DNA of 64,000 nt from Adineta vaga (Eukaryota; Rotifera): assembly GCA_021613535.1 (NCBI GenBank), contig CP075497.1, forward strand, positions 13,640,001 through 13,704,000, read 5' to 3'. Positions 42,701 through 50,100 of this stretch are shown one piece after another. Position 1 is the stretch's first letter. Each line of letters opens with the position of its first letter. Below the pieces are notes generated by a model. The model was not told where the DNA came from. It saw only the letters and a program-made list of their open reading frames with translations, and did not search any database. The translations under genes were made by a program, and so were the position numbers.

Positions 42701-45700
42701 AGTCGTTGAATTCTTATGAATAACTGATGAGTTGAGTGGACGACTTTGTTTATTTGCGTTCGAGTTAGAAATGCCATTTTTCTTCGGACTGGATTTGGTA
42801 TCTAAAATACGAATGGTTTTTCACCGTTTAAAATCTATTACCATATTACCCTGCAAAGATTCTTCCTGACAGTCAACTAATAATGAATCTTTTTCCAATG
42901 AACTTTCTTCACTCGTATCACTTAGATTAATCCGTGTAGCAGTGTTTGAATGTGTATTTGGTTTGCCTTTTAAGATAGTCGTTGATCGTTTTGTTACTGA
43001 AGTTTGAGGGGTTTTTTTTGTTATAATTGAACTGTTCGGTCGTCTACGTTTTGAAGCTGCACGAGTTAAAGTCATTTGCACGAAAAATGAATATTAAGAA
43101 GAAAATTCACGATTTGTGCAAGTAAATAATGCAAAAGTAAACTTTCGCTAGCAGATGAAATAGAAATTATTATTGATTGCCTAATCAGTGAACTATTTAT
43201 AGTGTTGAAATCATAAACCAAGACGGACGATTAGGATGAAGCGTAAGCACCCCTTTTTATTGATTTTCACTTAGTACATATCAAATATAGCAGTGATGCC
43301 TCGAATTGAATGTGTCTTTTCTTTTTCGTCCGCCTATTCGGTTAATGATATATAGACAAGAACGGAAGAAGATACGTATATATATATCTAGGTGTATTAG
43401 CTGAATTCCTCGAGGGTACGACTGTTTTGATAGTACCTTTCTTTACAGTCGTCATTCTATTCTTATAATACTAATAGACTATAACAAATGGCTTGTTAAA
43501 AATCATTCTTAGCAACAATGCCGCATTTTCGTGAAACTATATGAACAACAATAAAAAACAAGCCATTGTGTAATTAATATATGAGAATTAAATAAAATCA
43601 TACGAGGAATATGTTTAATAATGAAAAGATAACTAGAGAAAGTTGTAGGTAACATATGAAGAAACTTGTTATTGAAATGGTGAAATCTATTTACATAACA
43701 TTCGTTTTTTCAGTACGCGGTGAAACGTTTTTAATATTTTTGAGGGTCAACTTCTCGAAAGATGCACTAGAATTTCTATATATGGAAGTGCGACTTTTTT
43801 CCTTTTCGATATTTTCATATGCCAATTAAAACGACATGAAATTATACCGTTGTATACTACTCGTCGTGGGCTATCTGCCACACTATAAAGCAATTCGAAG
43901 AACAAGTGTATAGAAGCAGATATTTGAGTAAGAAAGTTTCTAAGTTTTTTTTGCAAACAACTATACATGAGGTGAGTATTATCTCTTCACAGCAACGCTA
44001 CGATAAAGAACGAAGCTGTTTTTTAATTATTTTTCATTTTTGCTTGTGAATCAAGACAGCGAAACTGAACTTTTCATTGTTTAGATTAATTTGATTATGA
44101 TTGACAAAAAAATAGACCATGTAATTCCACTTAAAATTACGTTTCAGTTATAGAGTGAGGCAAATGTTATATAATTTCGTTTGTTTTTTTATTATTCAGA
44201 AAACTGATCCTATGATTCTAGTAGTACAAATCAATAAAAAAGAGCATATAAAAGGGTAAAATGATCATAATGAAGATAAAGAGGAATGCATATACACAAG
44301 CAGCAAATATTGATAAAATACCATGTAATAACACCTGAAAATGTGCTTTTATACGTTTTCAAAAAACGAAAAAATTTATCGTAAAAGCTAGAAATTTGCA
44401 AATATTATTATGCTTAAAGTCTCAAGTTTTCCACAAAAAACGTACATTTAAAGGTATTATCACATGTCTTTTTTATCGATTTATTGTTCTAGGTAGAAGC
44501 ATTGGAATATGCCCAGATAAAAAGTTTAATTTGTCGGATGGACAGATTCTGAAATTTTCTGAGCAACTGAATTTTACCAATTTCATAATTAGGAGCAACA
44601 GAACTAGCTAGTATAAAACTCAACTAAGTAACAATTTTTTGAATTACAGATTGATTACATATGAATCTTTTAGATCTTCTCAAACATTTTCTTGAAATGT
44701 TTCCTTCGATCCAACGCTATCTGAGCGCATTCAGATTGAGTTTTTCGAATAATGATATTGCATCGTTCAAGTTAGCAAGACTAATTAGATACGTTTTCTC
44801 AATAGAAAGAGCAGTAATCTCCAAATAACTTTTGATCTAGGTTAGATAGAATAAGGTAGCCGAAATATTTATACTTCCGAGCTCAATTGAATTTTTCTCA
44901 GAATCATAATTAAAATCAGTGTCAGACTAACGATAAGTAATTTCGCAGACACTTACTAAGGTTTTAACTTTATTCAAATTAAGACATTGAAAAGAGTGCT
45001 GAATTTCTTTTTGACTAGCGGCAGTTTCAGCTACATTATCAGCGAAAAATTGATAAATAAAATAGAGGTTAAAACACTAACTTGTGGACCACCTTTCTCA
45101 AAGTAGACAATCGAGATATTTTACTAACTTGCTAAGTTCTGTCAAACGAACATGAATTTAAATATATCGAATAGAACTGTATAAAAAATATTTGTTCAGA
45201 CTATCTGTTGCGATCACGAAATGTTCTTTGACATATATTTAATTTGTAGGTGCTGGTGTTTTTGCCGGTTATTGTAATGAATTCGATGATCATGACAGTG
45301 CAAAAGTTCTCTTTATGTTTGACAAGCAAATATTTTACCGTACAGGCGATTTTGCAAAGCTAAATGTGCAAAGTAAACTGCTCGAGTTTAAAGGACGTCG
45401 AGATTATCAAGTGAAATTGAGAGGACAAAGGATTGATTTGGGAGAAATAGAATCAACTATACTGGCTGCAACTCCCTTTGTTCAAAATTGTGTTGTTATG
45501 AAGCAGGAAGCACAAGATGCATACGACAATGATGCATTTTTAGTTGCTTATCTAACGGCACATCAGAATTCAGTTGATGACAAAGATAAACTTTGCGAAC
45601 AAATTGCTTTTTATTGCCAACAACATCTACCAACATATATGGTTCCTTTAAGGTGGTCCTTTCTGGATTCATTCCCAACGAATCAAAATGGAAAAATAGA

Positions 45701-48070
45701 TCGAAAATTATTACCTTATGTAAAACGCACTCCTTATCAAAAGATCGTCAGTCAACCGACAACATCTCTAGAAAGACAGCTTAGACAGATATTTAGCAAA
45801 GCATTTTCCATCGAGTCAGATGTTATTGATGTTACTCTTTCATTTGAACAACTTGGTGGTACATCCCTCGGAATAATACGCGCTCTTTCGCTAATTCAAC
45901 ACAGCGTGTACAAGCATATGGACATACATTTACTTTTAACTAATCCATCTGTTCGGCAGTTAGGTATGAAAATCGAATCTCTTCTTTATCTACATGATAA
46001 CGAATTACATGAAATGATAGAATATGATGATTCATCTTTATATCTTCAGCCTTCATTATTTATCGAAGCATTTGCTATGCTTCTTCTAATGATTTTGTGG
46101 ATATTTCCCGTATGGATTGCCTACACATCGATGTTACCGATAGTTATGATTGTTCTTTTTATTGTCTCATTTCATTTGTTCACATATACGATACTGGTGC
46201 ATATTCTGAAACCATTCGTTAAAGAACAAGACCAAGAACTTTTCTCCTTCTCTTATTATGCATGGTGGTTTCTTAGTCGATTGTGGACATTAAACAGCAC
46301 TTTTTGGCTTTGTTCTTTAGTTGGGACACCCTTCTATAATGCTTATCTACGAATGTGTGGTGCCCATATTGGCAACAATGTGCATATTTACACAGTATTA
46401 ATAGATGCTCCATGGCTTATTGATATAAGTGAAGAAACTTTTATTGGCGAGGAAGTCTATTTCAATCATATATCGTATCAAAATAAAACTTTTGAACTAC
46501 GTAGAATTTTGATCGGCCGTTCGTGTTTCATAGGGGCGTACAGTGTTCTCTACGAAGGTGCAGCAATGAGAGATGGATCTTTTGTAGAATCCTATTCCGC
46601 TGTCAAAGGCAATTTTATTGGTTCTGATGTGCAGTATACATCATGTTCATATCGGCCTACTTGGGTTTTAATCTTTCAATTTCTGTCGCTTCTGGCTGTA
46701 ACAACAGTTTACGCTATGTCACTTAAAATCGTTTTCGCTATACATGTACCTATGATTCCATTACTTTTATCTGTTCCCCTTCGTTTTCTTCTATGGATTC
46801 TCTTATCAGCCACTATTGCTTTACTGGCACTTAAATTTGTTGCTGGAAAAATAGAATTTGGTAACTATAGTTTTTATTCATGGAGTTATTTACGTTGTCT
46901 CTGGTTTCGTCGACTAATTATTTCATTTTTCTATTATCCGCTTTCGCAAATAGTGTGCGGCTATCAACGTTTCTCTCTCGTGATACTCTCCTGGCTAGGT
47001 ATGGATATTCGAGGAACCAATATAGAGATTGCTGATGTTATTCCGTTTCTCCTTTATCCTTCTCATCTTGTTTCAATTGACGATGATGTCACGACTTTCG
47101 GAGGTGTACATTTACTTCCTTTTTATATTAATACGAATGGCCAATGTGTTGTTGATAGCATAAAGCTAGGAAGAGGCGTAACTCTTGGTAATCATTGTTT
47201 AATTCATCCTGGCGTTCATCTTCCGTCTGGTACACTGGTGGCTACATTAACAAGAGTAACTCAAAATACTGAATGTGCCGACGGAAAAGTACTCCTTGGA
47301 TTACCTGCTCGTTCAATGCCATTCATTCAGCCGTCTTCTATTAGTAATTCGTATTCAACTACCAGCAGATTTACTGTTTTCAAAGCAGTAGTTCTGGAAA
47401 TTATTGCTAACACAATACCTTTACTCATTGTATCTAGTATTCAACTTGAATCTATGAAGAACTATTTTTTCATCATATTGTTTATGTTTGTATTGATCTA
47501 TTCTATTTTGGTTTGCGGACTCAATCGGTATTGTGTACAAACAAAACCAGGAGCGTATTCATTCGAAGAAACAACAAGTAATTGGTGTCATGTACTTATT
47601 GTAAAAATGACAATCAATTGGACAAACCTTCTCGAACCATTCCTAGGTGGCACTCAGTGGCTCATCTTTTTGGCAAGAGGTCTTGGTGTTCGAATCAAAG
47701 GTTCTGATGTAATTTTATCTTCCTTATCTAACGTCACAGATTATCATCTGATCACAATTGGCGAACATGTACGCATGCATAACAGAGCCATTTTACAGGT
47801 AAGTCGTTTTGAAATAATTTTGATACATCATACTTTTGTGAATAATTGAAGTGCCACACATTCGAACAACGTGTTTATAAATTAGCTCCAATCATTGTTG
47901 GTCCAAGGTCGATCATTAAATCAACATCATTCATTCTGCCTGGTGCTAAACTGGATGGTGCTAACGTTATTGAACCGTTGACATTGATCATGAAGGAAGA
48001 ACATCTACGTGAAGGTATTCATTATTATGGAAATCCTGCTCGAACTCAACCGGGCAATATCACTTATTGA
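2733..48070 (+). CDS. Seven-module NRPS gene with Pls-type terminal domain (20 exons, 5' end off window)
   Basis: Large eukaryotic gene for a non-ribosomal peptide synthetase, which activates amino acids (A), carries them on phosphopantetheine (T) and joins them (C). Exons: 2733-3748, 3806-5394, 5443-6058, 11512-12528, 12586-14228, 14292-14565, 15354-15696, 15753-16165, 16518-17124, 17182-19403, 19460-20479, 20537-22762, 28318-29343, 29401-31620, 31669-32679, 33312-35200, 35255-35570, 35637-35888, 45250-47798, 47852-48070. Splice ends are GT/AG and phases agree throughout, except for three single-base indels (near 2828, 13137, 19149). Order: [A1 C-half]-T1-(C-A-T)x6-Pls. About 22.5 kb of coding sequence is visible. 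No thioesterase, epimerase or methyltransferase was seen. NRPS genes of bacterial type are known in bdelloid rotifers. Whether this copy is functional depends on whether the three indels are real. Confidence 0.9.
3806..12528 (+). CDS. NRPS module 2 (C2-A2-T2), exons 3806-5394, 5443-6058, 11512-12528
   Basis: The condensation domain occupies about 3806-5150, with an intact HHAAFDG active-site motif near 4230. The adenylation domain begins around 5200. Its A3 loop reads TSGSTSTPK, where a Ser replaces the usual Gly, and the A4 region reads FDIHMQE. After a 5453-bp intron the domain resumes with NLYGPAECT, YRTGD, VKLRGQRLEL and NQNGKLNRKAL. T2 carries LGGNSL. Joining 6058 to 11512 gives an in-frame Gly codon (phase 1), the same junction used in every other module. 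Tentative ten-residue specificity code from alignment by eye: D-I-Q-I-L-S-L-L-I-K; no substrate is assigned. No lesion was found in this module. Confidence 0.88.
6059..11511 (+). other. Giant intron (5453 bp) in A2 of the NRPS
   Basis: Donor GTAAGT at 6059, acceptor TTTTCAG ending at 11511. Splicing joins the phase-1 Gly codon between A4 and A5, where modules 3, 4, 6 and 7 have introns of 48-66 bp. The 3' part (8785-11511) is the duplicated segment with the hAT-like element. The 5' part (6059-8784) holds no gene I recognise: short ORFs only, AT-rich sequence and an odd GC-rich patch around 7600-7680 (CCGGCCGG). An open stretch at 8374-8730 has no recognisable domain. Confidence 0.8.
8785..12667 (+). 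repeat. Tandem segmental duplication, copy 2
   Basis: Partner of 1-3887. It begins abruptly after unique intron sequence at 8784 and ends inside the C domain of module 3. The coding exon in this copy (11512-12528) is intact, so it shows the unmutated state of the copy-1 frameshift. Because the repeat joins intron DNA of module 2 to the same point in the preceding module, the simplest reading is a tandem duplication of one whole intron-plus-module unit of about 8.8 kb. Confidence 0.95.
8842..9963. mobile_element. hAT-like element remnant (copy 2)
   Basis: Copy of 58-1181 carried along by the segmental duplication, with the same ends and flanking 8-mers. A 2-bp deletion near 9466 joins two short open stretches into a 115-codon frame (9345-9692). 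This is probably accidental, since it shows no known domain. Confidence 0.45.
12586..17124 (+). CDS. NRPS module 3 (C3-A3-T3), five exons, one frameshift
   Basis: Exons 12586-14228, 14292-14565, 15354-15696, 15753-16165 and 16518-17124. The N-lobe of C3 is identical to that of modules 4-6 and has HHIAFDA, with Ala for the usual Gly. The C-lobe (about 13290-13520) is nearly identical to module 2, so C3 is a mosaic. A serine run coded by TCA/TCT triplets ends near 13137, where an extra T (four Ts instead of the three in modules 4-6) shifts the frame. The A domain shows TSGSTGQPK, FDVHVEE, NSYGPAETT, YKTGD and VKLHGQRIEL. It is split by four introns (63, 788, 56 and 352 bp), more than any other module. 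Tentative code D-V-E-N-V-S-S-Q-S-K. T3 is LGGNSL. Confidence 0.87.
14621..15284. mobile_element. Non-autonomous hAT element (MITE, 664 bp) in NRPS intron
   Basis: Perfect 8-bp target-site duplication GTTTTCAT at 14613-14620 and 15285-15292. Terminal inverted repeats are CAGAGCCCGAAAC on the left and TAGAGCCCAAAAC (inverted) on the right, matching the hAT rule Y-A-G-N-G. No transposase frame is inside. It sits in the intron 14566-15353 after the A3 motif of module 3; in module 7 the intron at the same place is 54 bp. Removing the element and one duplication leaves 116 bp. Confidence 0.85.
16231..16346. repeat. Short inverted repeat in module 3 intron
   Basis: GGATCTATCAAT near 16231 and ATTGATAGATCC near 16335 form a 12-bp inverted pair inside the 352-bp intron 16166-16517, which is otherwise featureless. 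It may be a small palindromic insertion accounting for part of the larger intron size. No clear target duplication was seen. Confidence 0.4.
16782..18823 (+). repeat. 2-kb recombination block, module 3 T to module 4 A (copy of 29001-31042)
   Basis: Aligned to 29001-31042 without gaps over 2042 bp. I noticed only three substitutions (in the T domain, in a TCTGGTCGTGG context, and Leu/Ile in HEL/HEI). It covers T, the linker intron, all of C and the first part of A. The sharp end at 18823/31042 lies within the A domain, just after the AGAVY motif. Confidence 0.93.
17182..20479 (+). CDS. NRPS module 4 (C4-A4-T4), two exons, one frameshift
   Basis: Exons 17182-19403 and 19460-20479. C4 has HHIAFDA near 17620 and the serine run near 17705-17735. 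The A domain has TSGSTGMPK near 19045, FDVHAFE, then A5 NLYSPAECT (Gly to Ser), A7 YKTND (the usual TGD is altered but Asp is kept) and A8 IKFRGQRIEM. Near 19149 the frame slips: the text before MQVSKCSFDVHA lacks one base compared with module 5, so exon length is one short of a multiple of three. Tentative code D-V-F-N-V-T-L-I-F-K. C4 and the start of A4 are almost identical to module 6 over about 2 kb, then diverge at 18823. Confidence 0.87.
20537..29343 (+). CDS. NRPS module 5 (C5-A5-T5), exons 20537-22762 and 28318-29343
   Basis: The first exon is open throughout and holds the condensation domain (HHIAFDA near 20975, serine run near 21060-21090). The first two-thirds of the adenylation domain follow (TSGSTGMPK near 22415, FDVHAME near 22540). 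A 5555-bp intron separates it from the A-domain end: NMFAPAECT (Tyr and Gly of the usual core replaced), YETGD, VKLRGQRIEL and NTNGKLNRKAL. T5 is LGGNSL near 29165. The C-lobe after about 21385 is unique to this module. Tentative code D-V-M-F-V-T-M-I-S-K. No frame lesion was found. The intron carries a dead mariner transposon and an inverted minisatellite. Confidence 0.88.
22941..23340. repeat. 20-bp minisatellite with orientation switches
   Basis: From 23031 to 23210 nine degenerate units of exactly 20 bp follow each other (consensus near GGATTCTCATTGTACTTCCA). To the left (22941-23030) and right (about 23265-23340) the same unit runs in the opposite orientation, still in a 20-bp register. 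The block can therefore fold into long hairpins. Two overlapping open frames here are by-products of the 20-bp repeat and are not genes. Confidence 0.8.
26155..27463 (+). mobile_element. Tc1/mariner transposon (1309 bp), TA target site
   Basis: Terminal inverted repeats starting ACGGGTGGCCCATAAAG match over at least 35 bp at both ends and are flanked by TA (26153-26154 and 27464-27465). Near-perfect TIRs with a damaged transposase suggest a moderately recent insertion into the NRPS intron, or mobilisation in trans. Confidence 0.92.
26345..27337 (+). pseudogene. Mariner transposase, inactivated
   Basis: An N-terminal helix-turn-helix region is readable at about 26370-26620. It is followed by a catalytic region with QQDGAKPH (second Asp, about 27030) and WPPNSPELNPLDYS (third Asp, about 27118-27158), the DD-D spacing of mariners. 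The first catalytic Asp appears replaced: the motif reads FSVEKMFDIDG where family members have FSDEK. There is also an in-frame TAA near 26695 and a frameshift near 26900 (VMVWLG continues as VCSKGVSP in another frame). The copy cannot make an active enzyme as it stands. Confidence 0.88.
29001..31042 (+). repeat. 2-kb recombination block, module 5 T to module 6 A (copy of 16782-18823)
   Basis: Partner of 16782-18823, including the identical 57-bp intron. Such low divergence, introns included, indicates gene conversion or a recent module duplication rather than selection on the protein. Confidence 0.93.
29401..32679 (+). CDS. NRPS module 6 (C6-A6-T6), exons 29401-31620 and 31669-32679
   Basis: Intact module. 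C6 (HHIAFDA near 29840, serine run near 29925-29955) and the first part of A6 copy module 4 until 31042. The rest of A6 is distinct: TSGSTGVPK near 31260, FDIHAQE, SMYGPAECA, YRTGD and IKLRGQRIDL, with A10 reading NQNGKIDRNQL, which keeps the catalytic Lys of NGK. T6 has VGGNSL near 32485 and its T sequence is not part of the homogenised set. The A4-A5 intron is only 48 bp (31621-31668). Tentative code D-I-Q-Q-I-T-M-I-A-K. Confidence 0.9.
32695..33271. mobile_element. 577-bp MITE with 27-bp TIRs and TA duplication
   Basis: The left end reads GAGTGAATCCATGAGGAC and the inverted right end GAGGGTGAATCCATAAGGAC; both continue to TATCCA. TA flanks both sides (32693-32694 and 33272-33273), as for Tc1/mariner-type MITEs. 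It lies in the T6-C7 linker intron (32680-33311). Taking out the element and one TA leaves 53 bp, the normal intron size in this gene. The open frames inside carry no domain. Confidence 0.85.
33312..45985 (+). CDS. NRPS module 7 (C7-A7-T7), exons 33312-35200, 35255-35570, 35637-35888, 45250-45985
   Basis: The last elongation module. C7 is divergent from C3-C6 and has the canonical HHISFDG near 33765. A7 has TSGSTGTPK near 35180, FDAHLEE, NCYGPAECT, YRTGD (45340), VKLRGQRIDL and NQNGKIDRKLL. T7 has LGGTSL near 45855. The A3-adjacent intron (35201-35254) matches the position used in module 3 and the A4-A5 intron (35571-35636) matches all modules. The third intron, in the GG of the IFIGG/GAGVFAGY stretch, is 9361 bp long and holds antisense transposon genes. 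Rejoining 35888 to 45250 restores the frame exactly. Tentative code D-A-E-G-I-S-C-E-G-K. No lesion was found. Confidence 0.88.
36060..36250. repeat. Cluster of AACGGT/ACCGTT motifs (possible transposon subterminal repeats)
   Basis: Within about 190 bp the hexamer AACGGT or its complement occurs at least five times in both orientations, with near copies (AACGTT, AACAGT). It lies just outside the end of the transposase pseudogene, where CACTA elements carry their subterminal transposase-binding repeats. I could not define terminal inverted repeats. Confidence 0.35.
36940..40170 (-). pseudogene. CACTA/Transposase_21-like transposase, degenerate multi-exon
   Basis: Read on the minus strand. There is an acidic Ser-rich N-terminus (about 40125-39780), then a zinc-binding-like Cys/His stretch (about 39560-39480). 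The catalytic-region hallmark LNSDG with a downstream IPRSLRFQLPN and QKPKRAEFSPLLNGIVDEL-like block follows (39300-39100). Further exons show HTDGAKGYVGPC and DSLHNLYAGLF (about 38690-38560), a FKANELR block (38100) and GPLMNYSTFNFES (about 37710). These are features of the animal Transposase_21/CACTA-like family. In-frame stops interrupt it near 39887, near 39600 and possibly near 38765, so it looks dead. Exon borders are approximate. Confidence 0.75.
40774..43077 (-). CDS. Accessory transposon gene: Ser/Thr-rich, coiled coil, BEN-like C-terminus (several exons)
   Basis: The start ATG is at 43077 and exons follow at about 43077-42853, 42804-42473, 42430-42350, 42200-42136, 42090-41872, 41811-41540 and 41055-40774, with consistent GT/AG junctions. 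The N-terminus is basic and Ser/Thr-rich. The middle (about 41980-41880) is a predicted coiled coil. The part at 41760-41540 (GVSEEELIECRHLNLQRAA onward) plus the last exon resembles a BEN domain, a DNA- and protein-binding fold; this is a weak call by eye. The last junction is uncertain because one frame meets TAA near 41035. By position it may be the DNA-binding partner of the neighbouring transposase. Confidence 0.5.
41350..41395. repeat. TTCT microsatellite
   Basis: Run of TTTC/CTTT tetranucleotides at about 41358-41393, inside an intron of the antisense accessory gene. The lysine/glutamate-rich open frame covering it is an artefact of the repeat. Confidence 0.7.
45990..48070 (+). CDS. 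NRPS C-terminal Pls/TIGR02353-type region (membrane segments plus hexapeptide repeats)
   Basis: After T7 the protein does not end in a thioesterase. It has hydrophobic clusters at about 46060-46220, 46660-46850 and 47380-47530, alternating with three left-handed beta-helix blocks at about 46340-46640, 47000-47330 and 47680-48060 (patterns such as IGNNVHI, IGEEVYF, LGNHCLIHPGV, VGPRSIIK). This is the layout of the terminal region found in many NRPS and, in expanded form, in the epsilon-poly-lysine synthetase Pls, where it lies in the membrane. A 53-bp intron (47799-47851) splits off the last 72 codons; stop TGA at 48068-48070. Role by analogy: product release or chain growth at a membrane. Substrate and reaction cannot be read from sequence. 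Confidence 0.85.
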
Positions 48071-49200
48071 ACTCTTCATTATCATAATCATTTACTCATT
48101 GACTTATAAACACAATTTTAAGAACATTTTCAACTTCTAAACATTATAGACTTTAATCATTAGAAATAACTAATATTTCTTGGAATAAATCACACTTTTT
48201 TTCAAAATAAGTTTCACACTATATTGCAAGGGTGAGGATATGACTCAAGCATTCTACGGCGCGTTTCGAACTTTGCTAAGAGGTCTCATCAGGTAGATTA
48301 GACTGAAATAATTATCCGAGATGATTGTGAAAATCATAGATAAATTATTTCAACAAAATATTATTGTTTTTTAATACAATTCAAACTTTTGAAATCATAT
48401 AAATCAGATGATGTTGTGTCTATTTGATTTACTAGCAGCGTTAAGCACTGTTTAGTATAGATATCTGGAATTTTTCAAATTTACCCCGAATATATAGAAA
48501 GTTTGGTTTACTTTTTCAAGTATTCCATATATTTTTCTATTCGTTCGTTTAAATATCGTCTTCTGAACTATATTCGTAGGATTATTGCAATAAATGTCTT
48601 AGGATGTTAGCATTCTTTACGTTATAATTTCCGTCAAGGTCATCATCGTAATTTTCGGTCACGACTATCATTTTTATTATCGTTGAATGAATTCTATGTT
48701 TTCTTTTATATATATTTGGAATGAAGAAAAGATAGCATGAGAATTAGAAGAGGAAATGATCATCATTATTCAGATATAATATGTTGTTCAGCAAAAAAAA
48801 TAGAAGAAAAAGACATTAACTACAGACAAATAAGGAAAGAGAAAATGATTAAGCAATTTTCAGTGTAACTATGTAAAGTAGGTTAAACTAATTTGATCGA
48901 AAAAAGAATGTCGAACATAATAAAGGTTATTTTCGTGGAACGTTTGTTCTATTTATATTCAGTGAACATCTTATTTTCATTCCTTTTCAACTAAAACGAA
49001 TTCTAACAGGATCATTGTCATCTTCGAACTCGATCGAGATACTGATTAGACTAAACTGTACAAAAAATTTCTTCGCAGGTTATCGTGTAAACGGACGGAC
49101 GGACACACTGACCGATTCTAGTTACACTAAATAAATAAAAATATAACTTCGATTAAATTTTTGCTTTTATTAAAACAGAAAATATTGAAAAAGAATAGTT
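48071..49200. other. Intergenic region 3' of the NRPS
   Basis: AT-rich, with no gene supported. It contains a degenerate hammerhead ribozyme motif (48253-48297) and a short GGAC tetramer run near 49092-49104. Confidence 0.6.
48253..48297 (-). ncRNA. Hammerhead ribozyme-like motif (degenerate), minus strand
   Basis: Read from 48297 downward: stem I strand TCTAC, then the core CTGATGA, a stem II region (GACCTCT ... AAAGTTC with two mismatches), the core GAAAC, GCG, and then CC in place of the usual cleavage-site TC. GTAGA closes stem I by five base pairs. All strands are in the correct order for a type I hammerhead with a minimal stem III. The stem II mismatches and altered cleavage site suggest a decayed copy, likely a trace of a Penelope-like element. 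Confidence 0.6.
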
Positions 49201-50100
49201 TCAATCTGTAATCAAATTAAATCTTTGAATTCGACTATTTTGTTGATCAACAACATAAAGATCTCCTTCAATATCAAATGATAAATCAGTGGGAAAATAA
49301 AGCTCATTTGATTCGCTTCCATATCCATTTCTACCAACGATAATTTCACCTTCTGTCGCTCCTTTACTCCAACGCATTATTCGATGATTCCAACAATCTG
49401 CCACATAGATTTGACCAAAATCATCAACAATTATTCCTCTAAGAGAATCCAATTGATTCGTATTATTTCCTTGACCATTTCCTCCAGCTACAACTATGCA
49501 TTCTTTTGCATCTTTTTTCCATTTCATTACACGATGATTTTTACTATCTGGAACATAAATTGATTGTTCATCATCAACAATGACAAAGCTAGGTTGATTG
49601 AATTGATTAAGTTGATTTCCTTCCCCATTTCCACCAGCAACTAATATTCCTTCTTTTCCTTTTATTTCTCCCATTTTCCATTTTCTCATTTCATTCTTCT
49701 CCAAATCAGAAACATAAAGAAATCCTTATTTATCCATTGCCAAACCATAACACTTGATATTTTCAATAAGAATTTCTTGTTGATTTTCATTAAACCATCG
49801 AATTACTCGTCGGTTGTCTCGATCAGCAATGATCAATGAATTATTTTCTTGTCCAATTATAATAATATCTCTTGGATTATTCAATTGATTTGTTCTATTT
49901 CTCCATCCATTCCTACCTGCAACAATTGTTCCTTGTTCATTTAATTTCCATTTCATAATAAGATGATTCCATTGATCAGAAATAAAAATGTTCTTATTTT
50001 CATCAATAACAATTCCAACAGGACAAGCAAGTTGATTTCATTTATCTCTATAGAAATTTCCTCCAGCGACAGTCTTTCCTTCTTGTTCCCATTTCTTGAA
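49201..50100 (-). pseudogene. NHL-repeat protein remnant
   Basis: Minus strand. Successive repeats of about 45 residues have the pattern NQL-x-P-x-x-I-x-VD-x-x-x-x-IYV-x-D-x-x-NHR-x-x-xW, four or more blades of an NHL beta-propeller, as in the large NHL families of rotifers. The same frame is interrupted by TAA at about 49726-49728 (between GLAMDK and GFLYVSD) and TGA near 50038 (before NQLACP). The N-terminus is not visible beyond about 50100. It is probably a pseudogene. Two separate open pieces are 49201-49704 and 49726-49956. Confidence 0.8.

Larger units (their letters stand above)
35889..45249 (+). other. Giant intron (9361 bp) in A7 of the NRPS containing antisense transposon genes
   Basis: Donor GTAAAT at 35889, acceptor TTTGTAG ending at 45249; phase 1 in a Gly codon. 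Inside, on the minus strand, are a Transposase_21-like pseudogene (36940-40170) and a coiled-coil/BEN-like gene (40774-43077). Around 36060-36250 AACGGT/ACCGTT motifs are clustered. The stretches 36260-36930 and 43100-45249 hold no gene I can support. Confidence 0.8.

Noticed and set aside
1-48070. Bacterial NRPS cluster (contamination)
   Set aside because: Phase-consistent GT/AG introns, insertions of eukaryotic transposons into introns and AT-rich codon use are incompatible with bacterial DNA.
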